From DATFRX01 sp035630615 (lineage in GTDB: Bacteria > Actinomycetota > Actinomycetes > Propionibacteriales > Nocardioidaceae): 64,000 bases of DNA. The first letter of the stretch is position 1; each line of letters begins with the position of its first letter. The stretch covers positions 32,780 to 96,779 of the forward strand of contig DASQKI010000112.1 in the NCBI GenBank assembly GCA_035630615.1. Direction: 5' to 3'. Shown piece by piece: positions 7,241-16,367 of this stretch. The position numbers and the translations under genes were made by a program. The notes beneath the pieces were generated by a model, which was given only the letters and a program-made list of their open reading frames with translations, had not been told where the DNA came from and did no database searches.

Positions 7241-8452
7241 ATGAGATCGCGACTATCACGCCGCGACGTCGAGTTCTTCGCCGACGCCGTCGATGGTCGC
7301 ACCCCGGCTCGACGGCACTCGCGGACCTCCGATCGGCTGAGCGAATACGTCGAGGTCGCGGAGTTCGTACGAGAGACGTCCGTGGAGACCGCGAGTCGGG
7401 ACTTCGTGGCAGATCTCCGGGCCGAGCTGATGGCCACGGCCGCCGACGAGCTCACCTCGACCGAACCTGTCCCGCGCGGCGACCGCGTGGCGGTCGAGGG
7501 ACCACGCCTTCGGCGCCGGCTGGCGGCGGCCGCGGGCGCGTTTGTGGTGGTCGGCGGCTCGCTCGGTCTCGTGTCGGCCAGCGCGCAGGCCGTGCCGGGC
7601 GACATGCTCTACCCGGTCAAGCGCGCGACGGAGCGGGTCGAGCTCATGCTCCGCGACGGCTCCGACGAGGGCCGCATGCTGCTCAACCACGCGTCGACCC
7701 GGCTCGACGAGGTCGAGTCGCTAGCCGCGTCGAATGGCCGCGAGGACCTGATCGCCGAGACACTGAGCGACTTCACCTCCGAGGCCGACGCCGGCGGCAC
7801 ACTGCTGCTCGACTCCTACCGAAACGGCGGCTCGACCGGGGAGGTCGAAGGGCTCCGGATCTTCCTCGCCGACTCGGCGCAGCGCCTGGAGCAGCTTGCC
7901 GACGACCTACCGTCTGCGGTCGCCAACGAATACGCCGACGCCGCCCAGACGATCGGCGGCCTCGACTCCGCGGCGGTCAGCGAGTGTCCCACCTGCGCCG
8001 ACGGGAGCCCGCCGCTCAGCGTCGACGACGAGCTGATGGCGGCGGTGTCCTACGTTCTCGACCCGAATGGGGAGACGACCGACGACACGACCGCGAGCGA
8101 CGACCCAAGTTCGACGCATCACCGTCCGCCGCTGCTCGCGGTGCCGCCCAACGTGCTCGACCTGCCCAACGGACTGGTCGACAACGACCAGGAGGCGAAC
8201 GACTCCGACGATGGCGACGATCTCGGCGACGTCCTCGGCGACGACTCGAGCGACGGCGACACCGCCGGAGACGATAGCGATTCGACCGACACCGACGGCC
8301 AGGACCCCGTCGACGACGTGACCGACGGCCTGGATGAGACGACCGACGATCTGACTCCGGGCGACTCCAACGGCCTCAACAGCCTGATCGAACCCATCCA
8401 GGAGCCGCTCAGCGAACTCCTGGGCAACACGCTCGGGATAACCCAGCCGTAA
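7241..8452 (+). CDS. Single-pass membrane protein with DUF5667 domain, probable anti-sigma factor
   Basis: A 403-residue protein. The N-terminus of about 90 residues is cytoplasmic and helical (DVEFFADAVDG, EYVEVAEFVRETS, DFVADLRAELMATAADEL). One transmembrane segment follows at about residues 91-118 (AAAAGAFVVVGGSLGLVSAS). Next is the DUF5667 signature PGDMLYPVKRATERVELML, then an extracytoplasmic region and an Asp/Ser/Thr-rich acidic tail. Position 82 bases after the BldN-like sigma factor and this topology suggest an RsbN-like anti-sigma factor; that is an inference, as no zinc anti-sigma HxxxCxxC motif is present. It ends seven bases before the convergent citrate synthase gene. Confidence 0.8.
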   Translation: MRSRLSRRDVEFFADAVDGRTPARRHSRTSDRLSEYVEVAEFVRETSVETASRDFVADLRAELMATAADELTSTEPVPRGDRVAVEGPRLRRRLAAAAGAFVVVGGSLGLVSASAQAVPGDMLYPVKRATERVELMLRDGSDEGRMLLNHASTRLDEVESLAASNGREDLIAETLSDFTSEADAGGTLLLDSYRNGGSTGEVEGLRIFLADSAQRLEQLADDLPSAVANEYADAAQTIGGLDSAAVSECPTCADGSPPLSVDDELMAAVSYVLDPNGETTDDTTASDDPSSTHHRPPLLAVPPNVLDLPNGLVDNDQEANDSDDGDDLGDVLGDDSSDGDTAGDDSDSTDTDGQDPVDDVTDGLDETTDDLTPGDSNGLNSLIEPIQEPLSELLGNTLGITQP

Positions 8453-8459
8453 GGTCGGC

Positions 8460-9629
8460 TCACTCCGACGGATATCGCGCCAGGCCGCGAAATCGCACCG
8501 GCCGCTCGGCGAGCTCCTCGACGCCGTGCGCGGCCCAGCCTGCGATGCGCGCCACCGCGAACATCGGCACATCCGGTGCGAGGCCGCCGAGATACGCGAG
8601 AACGCCGAGGCCGAGGTCGACGTTGGGTGGCTTCGCCAGACGCAGGCTGGCCTCGCGCAGCACCTGGTCGACGACGGCACGATCGGAGTCTGTGTGCCGC
8701 AGCCGCCAAACCGCCTCGAGGATCGGATCGAGCCGCGGATCGCCGTTGCGATAAACGGTGTGCCCGAAGCCGGGAAGCCGCCGGCCCTGGTCGAGACGGC
8801 GCGCGATCGCGTCGTGGGCTCCGTGCTCGGCCGCATCGCGCAGCAGGCCGAAGGCAGCCTCGCCGGCCGAACCGTGCAGTGGACCGCTGACCGTGGCGAG
8901 CCCGGCGGCGAAGGCGGCGTACGCGTCGGCGCGGACCGACGTCGCGATGCGGACGGCCAACGTACTCGTGGCGAGCTCGTGGTCGGCCAGCAGGATCAGC
9001 GCCCGATCGAGCGCGGGTCCGAGCGCCGGGTCGGGATCCTGATGCCAGCGTCGGGCCAACCAGTCGGCGAGGCCCGCGGGGTGCGGCCGATCGGCCTCGG
9101 CCACGACCATGAGGAGGCGGCGGGCCGCGGCCGGCGGATCGTCGTCGGGATGCCGGGCACCGAGAACCGGCGCGATTGCGAGCAACCGCTGGAGCGCCGA
9201 CCCGCCCGGGCCGAGCGCTTCGACGGCCCGCCGACTCGCCCGGAGGTCGTCCGGCTCGGCCAACGGCCAGTCCGGTCGTCGGTCCGGGAGCACGCCGGTC
9301 CACAGCAGCTCGGCGACCTGCTCGTACGTCGCGGTGCGGGCCAGCTCGATCGCGTCTCGGTCGCGATAGCGCAGGCGGCGCTCGTCGAGCCGCGTCACCG
9401 CGGACGAGATCTGCACGTCGATGCTCGGTCGCGGCTGCGTCGCCTGGCGGCGGGAACGAGCCCCGAGACGGTCGAGGTCGTCGACCGAATACATCGACGT
9501 CTTGCCGTCGATCGCGGTGCGGCGCTCGACCAGGCCGCGGCTGACGTAGGCATACAGCGTCGCGCGGCTGACGCCGAGGCGATGGGCGGCCTCGCGGGAG
9601 CCGACGTACAGGGTCACGGATCCCAGCAT
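8460..9629 (-). CDS. Citrate synthase family protein with N-terminal MerR-like HTH
   Basis: A 389-residue protein. Residues 6-55 form a DNA-binding helix-turn-helix (YVGSREAAHRLGVSRATLYAYVSRGLVE). From about residue 80 it is a citrate synthase fold: PLHGSAGEAAFGLL with the first active-site histidine, LPGFGHTVYRNGDPRLDP with the second, and NVDLGLGVLAYLGGL with the catalytic aspartate. It may be a metabolite-responsive regulator, an enzyme, or both. The ATG at 9627-9629 is chosen since the 13 residues upstream are outside the family. It diverges from a second citrate synthase across a double palindrome at 9649-9675. Confidence 0.88.
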   Translation of the reverse strand: MLGSVTLYVGSREAAHRLGVSRATLYAYVSRGLVERRTAIDGKTSMYSVDDLDRLGARSRRQATQPRPSIDVQISSAVTRLDERRLRYRDRDAIELARTATYEQVAELLWTGVLPDRRPDWPLAEPDDLRASRRAVEALGPGGSALQRLLAIAPVLGARHPDDDPPAAARRLLMVVAEADRPHPAGLADWLARRWHQDPDPALGPALDRALILLADHELATSTLAVRIATSVRADAYAAFAAGLATVSGPLHGSAGEAAFGLLRDAAEHGAHDAIARRLDQGRRLPGFGHTVYRNGDPRLDPILEAVWRLRHTDSDRAVVDQVLREASLRLAKPPNVDLGLGVLAYLGGLAPDVPMFAVARIAGWAAHGVEELAERPVRFRGLARYPSE

Positions 9630-9648
9630 GACCGGCCGATGTTGCGAG

Positions 9649-9675
9649 ATCAACGTTGATTCAATCAATGTTGAT
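9649..9675. promoter_or_regulatory. Double palindromic operator between divergent citrate synthase genes
   Basis: Two 12-bp palindromes, ATCAACGTTGAT (9649-9660, perfect) and ATCAATGTTGAT (9664-9675, one mismatched pair), are separated by TCA. They lie in the 76-bp divergent gap and are far more AT-rich than the surroundings. The likely ligand is the HTH domain of the adjacent citrate synthase family protein, giving autoregulation and control of the divergent gene. Confidence 0.7.
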
Positions 9676-9705
9676 CACGATCGACGCCGGGGCGACACTC
9701 GAGCC

Positions 9706-10836
9706 ATGACGACATCTGCGCTCGAGGTACCCGACGGCCTCAACGGGCTGGCGGTGGCCGCGACCTCGCTCGGCGACGTACGCGGCGAAGAGGGGTTCTT
9801 CCACTACCGGCAATACGACGCGACCGTGCTGGCCCGCACCCGCGGCTTCGAGGACGTGTGGTTCCTCTTCGCCGAGGGTCGGTTGCCGGATGCGTCGGAG
9901 GCGGCGGCGTTTCGCGGCGCGATCGCCGCCGAGCGGGTCGTCCCGGACCAGCTCCGTCCGCTCATCGCCGCAGCGGCCGCGGCTCCGGCGGCGCCGTTGG
10001 CCCGGCTCAAGACGGTTCTGGCGGCCAGTGCCCCCGCGCTTGGGCTGAGCCCGCTCGTCGACCTCGATCCGGCGAGTCGCGCGACCCAGGCGCTGCGGAT
10101 CTCGGCCCTGGCGCCGGCGGTGCTGGCCGCGCTGCATCGAGCGACGCGAGGGCTGCCGTCGATCGAACCCGACCCGACGCTCGGACACGTCGCGAGCTAC
10201 CTCTACGAGACGACCGGCGAACGGCCGAGCGCCGCCGCGGTCCGGGCGCTCGAGCAGTACCTCACCCTGACCATCGACCACGGATTCAACGCGTCGACGT
10301 TCACGGCCCGCGTGGTGGCGTCGACCGGCGCCGATCTCTCCGATGTCATCGTCGCGGCCATCGGGGCGTTGGCGGGTCCCCTGCACGGCGGCGCCCCGAG
10401 CCGGGCACTCGACGCTCTCGACGCGATCGGCACCGCCGATCGAGCCGGCGCCTACGTGCGATCAGAGATTGCGGCCGGGCGCCGGATCATGGGGTTCGGC
10501 CACCCCGTCTATCGGGCACCGGATCCGCGATCGACGCTGCTCCGCGAGGTCGCCCTCGGGCTTGGCGGCGAGCTGGTCGATCGGGCGGTCGAGGTCGAGA
10601 CGGTCATCCTCGAGACGCTGGCCGAGCTCAAACCGGATCGGGCGCTGCCGAGCAACGTCGAGTACTACGCCGGCGTCGTGATGGCGACCCTCGGGCTCCC
10701 GCGCGAGATGTTCACGCCCACCTTCGCGGTGAGCCGGATCGTGGGATGGTGCGCACACGCCGTCGAGCAGGCCGCTGTCGGCAAGATCATCCGGCCCGCG
10801 TCGCTCTACGTCGGCCCGACGGTCGAGCGCGGCTGA
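9706..10836 (+). CDS. Citrate / 2-methylcitrate synthase family protein
   Basis: A 376-residue citrate synthase fold protein lacking an HTH. Active-site histidines are seen in GPLHGGAPSRAL and GFGHPVYRAPDP. The segment holding the usual catalytic aspartate reads SNVEYYAGVVMATLG, with glutamate where NVDFYSG-type enzymes have aspartate. C-terminal FAVSRIVGWCAHAVEQ is typical. It would condense an acyl-CoA with oxaloacetate, but the Asp-to-Glu change leaves activity and substrate open. The ATG at 9706 follows the double operator. It is convergent with the acyltransferase gene, 15 bases away. Confidence 0.88.
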   Translation: MTTSALEVPDGLNGLAVAATSLGDVRGEEGFFHYRQYDATVLARTRGFEDVWFLFAEGRLPDASEAAAFRGAIAAERVVPDQLRPLIAAAAAAPAAPLARLKTVLAASAPALGLSPLVDLDPASRATQALRISALAPAVLAALHRATRGLPSIEPDPTLGHVASYLYETTGERPSAAAVRALEQYLTLTIDHGFNASTFTARVVASTGADLSDVIVAAIGALAGPLHGGAPSRALDALDAIGTADRAGAYVRSEIAAGRRIMGFGHPVYRAPDPRSTLLREVALGLGGELVDRAVEVETVILETLAELKPDRALPSNVEYYAGVVMATLGLPREMFTPTFAVSRIVGWCAHAVEQAAVGKIIRPASLYVGPTVERG

Positions 10837-10851
10837 CCCGACGTACCAGTC

Positions 10852-11983
<1,132 letters not shown>

Positions 11984-11991
<8 letters not shown>

Positions 11992-13009
11992 GGCTCTCTC
12001 CGATCCCGGTCAATGCCCCGATCCGGGCCTCGGCGCCCCGGATCCGATCGGCCCGCAGGGCGCCGGGCGGGATCGTCGCGGCGAACTGCTCGAGGGTCTC
12101 GTCGGTCGTGTACCGGGGCCGGTAGCCGAAGGAGTCGACGAGCGCGGTCGTATCGACGCCGCGACCGTAGGTCAGCAGATCGACCAGGTCGGGCGGGATG
12201 TCGACGCGTACGGTGCGCGCGATGACCTGGCCGACCGCCGACAGTCCGAACGGCGGCACCGGCAACGTCGGCCGACCAAGCCGCCGAACCGCCTGCGACA
12301 GCATGACGATGCCCGGACCGGCGACGTTGAACGTGCCGGCGATGTCGTTGGCGACGGCCCGGCGCAACACGGCCAAGGCGTCCTCGTCGTGGAGCACCTG
12401 CAGTCGAGGGTCGAAGCCGAGGACGGTCGGAATCACCGGCATCCGCAGGTAATGTCCGAGCGGCGACTCGATGCGCGGACTGAGCAGCCGGGCCATCCGC
12501 AGGGTCGTGATCAAGATGTCGGGCCGACGCCGCGCCAGACCGCGAACGTAGCCCTCGACCTCGACCGTGTCCTTGGCATAGCCGCTGCGCGGCGTCCGCC
12601 TCGCCGGCATGTCCTCGGTAAAGATCGCCGGGTCGCGTGGCGAGGCGCCGTAGACCTCGGTCGACGACTTGAGCACGAGCTTGCGTACTCCGGCGGTCCG
12701 CTGGCACGCGGCGAGCAGCTGCATCGTGCCGATGACGTTGGTCTCTTTCATCGACGAACGGGCGCCGCTTCGGGAGGTGGGCCGGACCGCGAGGTGGACG
12801 ACCGTGTCGACGTCCTCGACGGCGAGGACCTTGCCGACGACCGGATTGCGGATGTCGGCTCGGACGAACTTCACCCCGTCGAGTTGGCGTCGGGGTGGCA
12901 CGACGTCGATGCCGACCACCTTGTCGACTTCGGGGTCGGCGGCAAGGCCACGTGCGGTGCCCGCACCCAGGTCGCTCGAGACTCCGGTGACCAGCGCAAC
13001 CCGACCCAT
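11984..13009 (-). CDS. NAD-dependent epimerase/dehydratase (Rv0501/GalE2-like)
   Basis: A 341-residue extended short-chain dehydrogenase. The N-terminal NAD-binding motif is VALVTGVSSDLGAGTARGLA (residues 4-23); the active-site tyrosine/lysine pair is in SGYAKDTVEVEG near residue 140. The substrate is probably a nucleotide sugar or related cell-envelope precursor; this is not determinable here. Its end overlaps the acyltransferase start by eight bases. The same order, epimerase then acyltransferase next to bS22 and a small HTH gene, is known in mycobacteria. Confidence 0.88.
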
Positions 13010-13087
13010 GTCGTCCCCTACCGATCCTCGATTCGGATCATCGACGCCGTGTGTGTCGTTACGGCCGAGCCTACGTGCCGAATGGCG

Positions 13088-13189
13088 CTACTTGCCCTGG
13101 CGCCTGCGTTGCACACGCGTCTTTTTGAGCAGCTTGCGGTGCTTCTTCTTCGACATACGTTTACGGCGCTTCTTGACAACCGAACCCAC
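13088..13189 (-). CDS. Small basic ribosomal protein bS22 (AURKAIP1/COX24 domain)
   Basis: A 33-residue, extremely Lys/Arg-rich protein reading MGSVVKKRRKRMSKKKHRKL at its N-terminus and ending RRRQGK. This is the actinobacterial bS22 protein of the small ribosomal subunit (AURKAIP1/COX24 family), which in mycobacterial ribosomes sits near the decoding centre. It uses GTG (13187-13189) preceded by AAGGGTG. It lies between the HTH gene and the epimerase, as in mycobacteria (Rv0500A, Rv0500B, Rv0501; recalled). Confidence 0.93.
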   Translation of the reverse strand: MGSVVKKRRKRMSKKKHRKLLKKTRVQRRRQGK

Positions 13190-13274
13190 GGTTCACCCTT
13201 CACTGGTACGAGATCAGGCGGCAGCCAGACAATCCAGAGTAGCCGTACACCGGTCGGGGAGCCGACTTGGTCGG

Positions 13275-13487
13275 TCAGCCAGCCTGGAAGTAGGACTTGC
13301 GCAGGTACTCCTGCACGGCGTGCTCGGGCACCCGGAACGAGCGTCCGACGCGCACCGCCTCGAGAGCACCGCTGTGCACCAATCGGTACACGGTCATCTT
13401 CGACACCCGCATCGTTGAAGCCACTTCCGCAACCGTGAGGAACTTGACTTCGGATACGTTGCCGTCCTGCCTACTCGACGAGGCCAT
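13275..13487 (-). CDS. Excisionase-type helix-turn-helix protein (Rv0500A type)
   Basis: A 70-residue protein that is almost entirely one winged-helix DNA-binding domain: VKFLTVAEVASTMRVSKMTV (about residues 14-33), then YRLVHSGALEAVRVGRSFRV and the C-terminal YLRKSYFQAG. It belongs to the MerR/excisionase-like group that includes BldC and mycobacterial Rv0500A. The ATG at 13485-13487 is chosen because upstream codons are not family-like and GGAAGAACGG lies just before it. It probably acts as a transcription regulator; targets are unknown. Confidence 0.88.
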   Translation of the reverse strand: MASSSRQDGNVSEVKFLTVAEVASTMRVSKMTVYRLVHSGALEAVRVGRSFRVPEHAVQEYLRKSYFQAG

Positions 13488-13617
13488 GGCACACCGTTCT
13501 TCCCAATCTGCGTACGCCCGCCCGGCTTCCCTTCCGGTGACGCGGGAGTACGTGTACTGGCGTGAGAGTAGTGCCTGTTGGGGCGAATGGGAAAGTCTTG
13601 GGCCAAAATCAGCCCCC

Positions 13618-14796
13618 TTATGGCATCGGATCGATCCCATGCAGCGGAAACACCGCCGACCGGGTCGCGACGACGGCCCGGTCGAGCGCGGTCGCCGGGT
13701 CGTAGCCGCCGCTCCAGTCGCGAAAGTCCACCGGCTTGCCGTCGGTCATCCGCTCGGGTCCGGGCCGACCTATGAGTGAGCGGACGTGGTCCTGCCAGGC
13801 GTCGGGGACGACCGTTTCGGGGTCCAGTGGCTCACCGGCCACGATCGCGAGCAGGTGGGTCCAGGCTCGCGGCACCACGTCGACGAGCGCGTAGCCGCCG
13901 CCCCCGGTGGCGAGCCACCGCCCGTCGCACACCTCGTGCGCCAGCTCGTGCAGGGCGACATAGGACGCCCGCTGACCGTCGACACTGAGCAGCAGATGGG
14001 CCAGCGGATCCTCACTGTGCGAGTCGCAGCCGTGCTGGGTAACCAGCAGATCCGGGTCGAACTCGCGAACCAGCGCAGGCACGACGGCATGGAAGGCGCG
14101 CAGCCAACCGGCGTCGGCCGTGCCCGGCGGGAGGGCGACGTTGACCGCGCTGCCCTGGGCACTGGGTCCGCCGCACTCGGTCGGCAACCCGGTGCCGGGA
14201 AACAGCGTCTGAGGCGACTCGTGCAGGCTGATCGTCAACACCCGAGGGTCGTCGTAGAACACCGCCTGCACCCCGTCGCCGTGATGCACGTCGACATCGA
14301 CATAGGCGATCCGTTCGGCGCCCTGGTCGAGCAGCCACTGGATCGCGACCGCGACGTCGTTGTAGACGCAGAAGCCACTGGCGTGGTCAGGCATCGCGTG
14401 GTGCAGGCCGCCGGCGATGTTGGCCGCGTGCAGCGCCTCGCCGGTCCAGACCCGACGGGCGGCCTCGACGCTCGCCCCGACGACGTGCGCCGACGCGTGG
14501 TGCATGTCGGCGAAGGTCGGGTTGTCCTCGGTGCCTAGACCGTGGCGAAAGTCGCGGTCGTCGGCCGAGGTGATCCGCGACACGGCGTCGATGTAGTCGC
14601 GGGTGTGGACCGTGCCGATCAGGTCGTCGTCGGCCAACGGCGCCGCGACGGTGGGCAGTCCGCCGGCGCCCACGACACCGAGCGCCTCGGCGAGCCGGAC
14701 GGTGAGGTCCACCCGGATCGGATTGAGCGGATGGGTCGGCCCGAAGTTGTATTGCGTCAGCTCGGGGTCGAAGACCACACACGCGTCGCCCGCCAT
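13618..14796 (-). CDS. acuC: Acetoin utilisation protein AcuC / histone-deacetylase family
   Basis: A 392-residue class I deacetylase-like enzyme. Family marks: FDPELTQYNFGPTHPLNPIR at the N-terminus, the HH pair in GGLHHAMPDHASGFCVYND (about residue 128), the zinc ligands in AYVDVDVHHGDGVQAVFYDD (about 163-182), and the C-terminal glycine loop LATGGGGYAL. In Bacillus, AcuC deacetylates acetyl-CoA synthetase; that substrate is likely but not shown here. A single gene, 30 bases upstream of the trpS leader peptide on the other strand. Confidence 0.93.
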   Translation of the reverse strand: MAGDACVVFDPELTQYNFGPTHPLNPIRVDLTVRLAEALGVVGAGGLPTVAAPLADDDLIGTVHTRDYIDAVSRITSADDRDFRHGLGTEDNPTFADMHHASAHVVGASVEAARRVWTGEALHAANIAGGLHHAMPDHASGFCVYNDVAVAIQWLLDQGAERIAYVDVDVHHGDGVQAVFYDDPRVLTISLHESPQTLFPGTGLPTECGGPSAQGSAVNVALPPGTADAGWLRAFHAVVPALVREFDPDLLVTQHGCDSHSEDPLAHLLLSVDGQRASYVALHELAHEVCDGRWLATGGGGYALVDVVPRAWTHLLAIVAGEPLDPETVVPDAWQDHVRSLIGRPGPERMTDGKPVDFRDWSGGYDPATALDRAVVATRSAVFPLHGIDPMP

Positions 14797-14827
14797 GCGG
14801 GCACCCTACTTGGCGTACGATGAACTC

Positions 14828-14866
14828 ATGTGTTGCGTACGAGTAGCTGCGTGGTGGCCCGCCTGA
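14828..14866 (+). CDS. trpS leader peptide MCCVRVAAWWPA
   Basis: A 12-codon reading frame, ATG at 14828 to TGA at 14864-14866, encoding MCCVRVAAWWPA. Two adjacent tryptophan codons (14852-14857) lie just before the stop. A -10-like TACGAT at 14816-14821 would place transcription initiation at or beside the ATG, so the leader may be leaderless. Tandem Trp codons ahead of trpS are the classic sensor of charged tRNA-Trp in attenuation. Confidence 0.75.
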   Translation: MCCVRVAAWWPA

Positions 14867-14925
14867 CGGCGGCCGTCCGATCACGTACGCACACCCGATC
14901 CCGACCGCCTCGACGTAGGCGGTCG
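14859..14925 (+). promoter_or_regulatory. Trp attenuator between the leader peptide and trpS
   Basis: Four complementary blocks: 1 = CCGCC (14859-14863, overlapping the end of the leader), 2 = GGCGG (14868-14872), 3 = CCGCC (14905-14909), 4 = GGCGG (14918-14922). Blocks 1:2, 2:3 and 3:4 can pair exclusively. Hairpin 3:4 extends to the 8-bp perfect stem CGACCGCC/GGCGGTCG (14902-14909 with 14918-14925). Ribosome stalling at the Trp codons would cover block 1 and favour 2:3, opening the way to trpS. No U-run follows hairpin 3:4, as is common in actinobacteria. Confidence 0.65.
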
Positions 14926-14972
14926 TCGCATGTCTGGACCCGGTCGAGGCGCCAACCCGTCCGGAGGACACC

Positions 14973-15938
14973 ATGACACGGCAACTCAGCGGCATCACCC
15001 CGAGCGGTCATCTCACGCTCGGCAACCACCTCGGCGCGTTGCAGCGTTTTGCCGGAGGCGACGGCACGTACTTCGTCTCCGACCTGCACGCCCTCACGAC
15101 GCCCCACGAACCGACCCGACTCCGGGCGCTCACCCGTGAGACCGCGATGCTGTTCCTCGCCAGCGGCATCGACCCGGAGCGGTGCACGGTGTTCGTCCAG
15201 TCGCACGTACGCGAGCATGCCGAGCTCGCCTACCTGATCGAGTCCACGACATACGTCGGCGAGCTCGGCCGGATGATCCAGTTCAAGGAGAAGGGCGGCC
15301 GGCCCAAGACCCGGGCCAGCCTGTTCACCTATCCCTGCCTGATGGCGGCCGACATCCTGCTCTACGACACCGACCTGGTGCCGGTGGGCGGCGACCAGGA
15401 TCAGCATGTCGAGCTGGCGCGAGACGTCGCGATCCGGTTCAACGGCGTCTATGGCGAGACGTTCGTCGTGCCGGAGCTCGCACGGGCGGCCATCGGGGCG
15501 AGGATCGCCGACCTCGCCGATCCGACGGCCAAGATGAGCAAGTCTGCGCCGGACGACGCGGCCGGCGTGATCCGGATGCTCGACGACCCGGACGTCGTGC
15601 GCCGCAAGCTGATGCGGGCGGTCACCGACAACGTCGGCGAGGTGCGTTACGACCCCGAACGCCAGCCCGGCATTGCGAACCTCCTCGAGATCCTCGTCTG
15701 CTGCGGCGGTGACACCGACCCGCATCGACTGGCGGCCGGCTACACCTCGTACGGCGAGCTGAAGCGCGACGTGGTCGACGCCGTGACCGAGACGCTTCGG
15801 CCGATCCAGAAGCGATACGCCGACCTCGCCGCCGATCCGGGTCACGTCGACCGGGTACTCGCGGCGGGCGCCGCACGCGCGTCCGAACGGGCGAGCGTCG
15901 TCCTCCGCCGGGCGCAGCAGGCGATGGGAGTCGGCTGA
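14973..15938 (+). CDS. trpS: Tryptophanyl-tRNA synthetase
   Basis: A 321-residue class I aminoacyl-tRNA synthetase charging tRNA-Trp. HIGH-type motif: GITPSGHLTLGNHLGAL at residues 6-22. The KMSKS loop is exact in TAKMSKSAPDD near residue 190. LYDTDLVPVGGDQDQHVELA near residue 130 is the tryptophan/AMP pocket region. Length is normal for bacterial TrpRS. A GGAGG site precedes the ATG. Expression is probably governed by the leader-peptide attenuator 106 bases upstream. Confidence 0.97.
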   Translation: MTRQLSGITPSGHLTLGNHLGALQRFAGGDGTYFVSDLHALTTPHEPTRLRALTRETAMLFLASGIDPERCTVFVQSHVREHAELAYLIESTTYVGELGRMIQFKEKGGRPKTRASLFTYPCLMAADILLYDTDLVPVGGDQDQHVELARDVAIRFNGVYGETFVVPELARAAIGARIADLADPTAKMSKSAPDDAAGVIRMLDDPDVVRRKLMRAVTDNVGEVRYDPERQPGIANLLEILVCCGGDTDPHRLAAGYTSYGELKRDVVDAVTETLRPIQKRYADLAADPGHVDRVLAAGAARASERASVVLRRAQQAMGVG

Positions 15939-16026
15939 TCACGAGGCAACCGTCCGCGGTGTCGAGGTCGTCAGTTCGGGGTCGAGGCGTGACGTCTCGC
16001 CAACCGATCCCGTACGGAAGACCCTG

Positions 16027-16269
16027 ATGACCACTCGACTCGCGCCGGCCGCGGCGGTCGTACTCCTCGCCTCGGCGGCCGTCGCCGTCGCGGCATCCCC
16101 GAGCACCGCCGCGACCGCATCGTGTCGCGGCCACGCCGCCACCATCGTCGGCACGTCAGGTGACGACCAGATCTTCGGCGGCGAAGGCAACGACACCTCG
16201 GACGCCGGCGCCGGCGTCGACACCTCGGCGGGAGTCGAGCAGGCCGTCGACTGCGAGGACGTCACCTAG
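16027..16269 (+). CDS. Small secreted protein with one RTX-like calcium repeat
   Basis: An 80-residue protein. Residues 1-29 are a Sec signal peptide (MTTRLAPAAAVVLLASAAVA then AASPSTAATA). The mature part holds ATIVGTSGDDQIFGGEGNDT, matching haemolysin-type GGxGxDxxx calcium repeats, and ends CEDVT. Two cysteines (CRGH and DCEDV) could form a disulfide, a layout shared with the ends of the larger RTX protein just downstream. It looks like a minimal or truncated paralogue of that protein. Confidence 0.7.
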   Translation: MTTRLAPAAAVVLLASAAVAVAASPSTAATASCRGHAATIVGTSGDDQIFGGEGNDTSDAGAGVDTSAGVEQAVDCEDVT

Positions 16270-16367
16270 CCCGCGGTGAAACAGAGAAGCAACCGCCGAT
16301 CGATAGACATCGTCCATCAAGGAGAGCCGCGCACCCGGCTCGATCGAACGACCTCTGGGGAGAAGAC

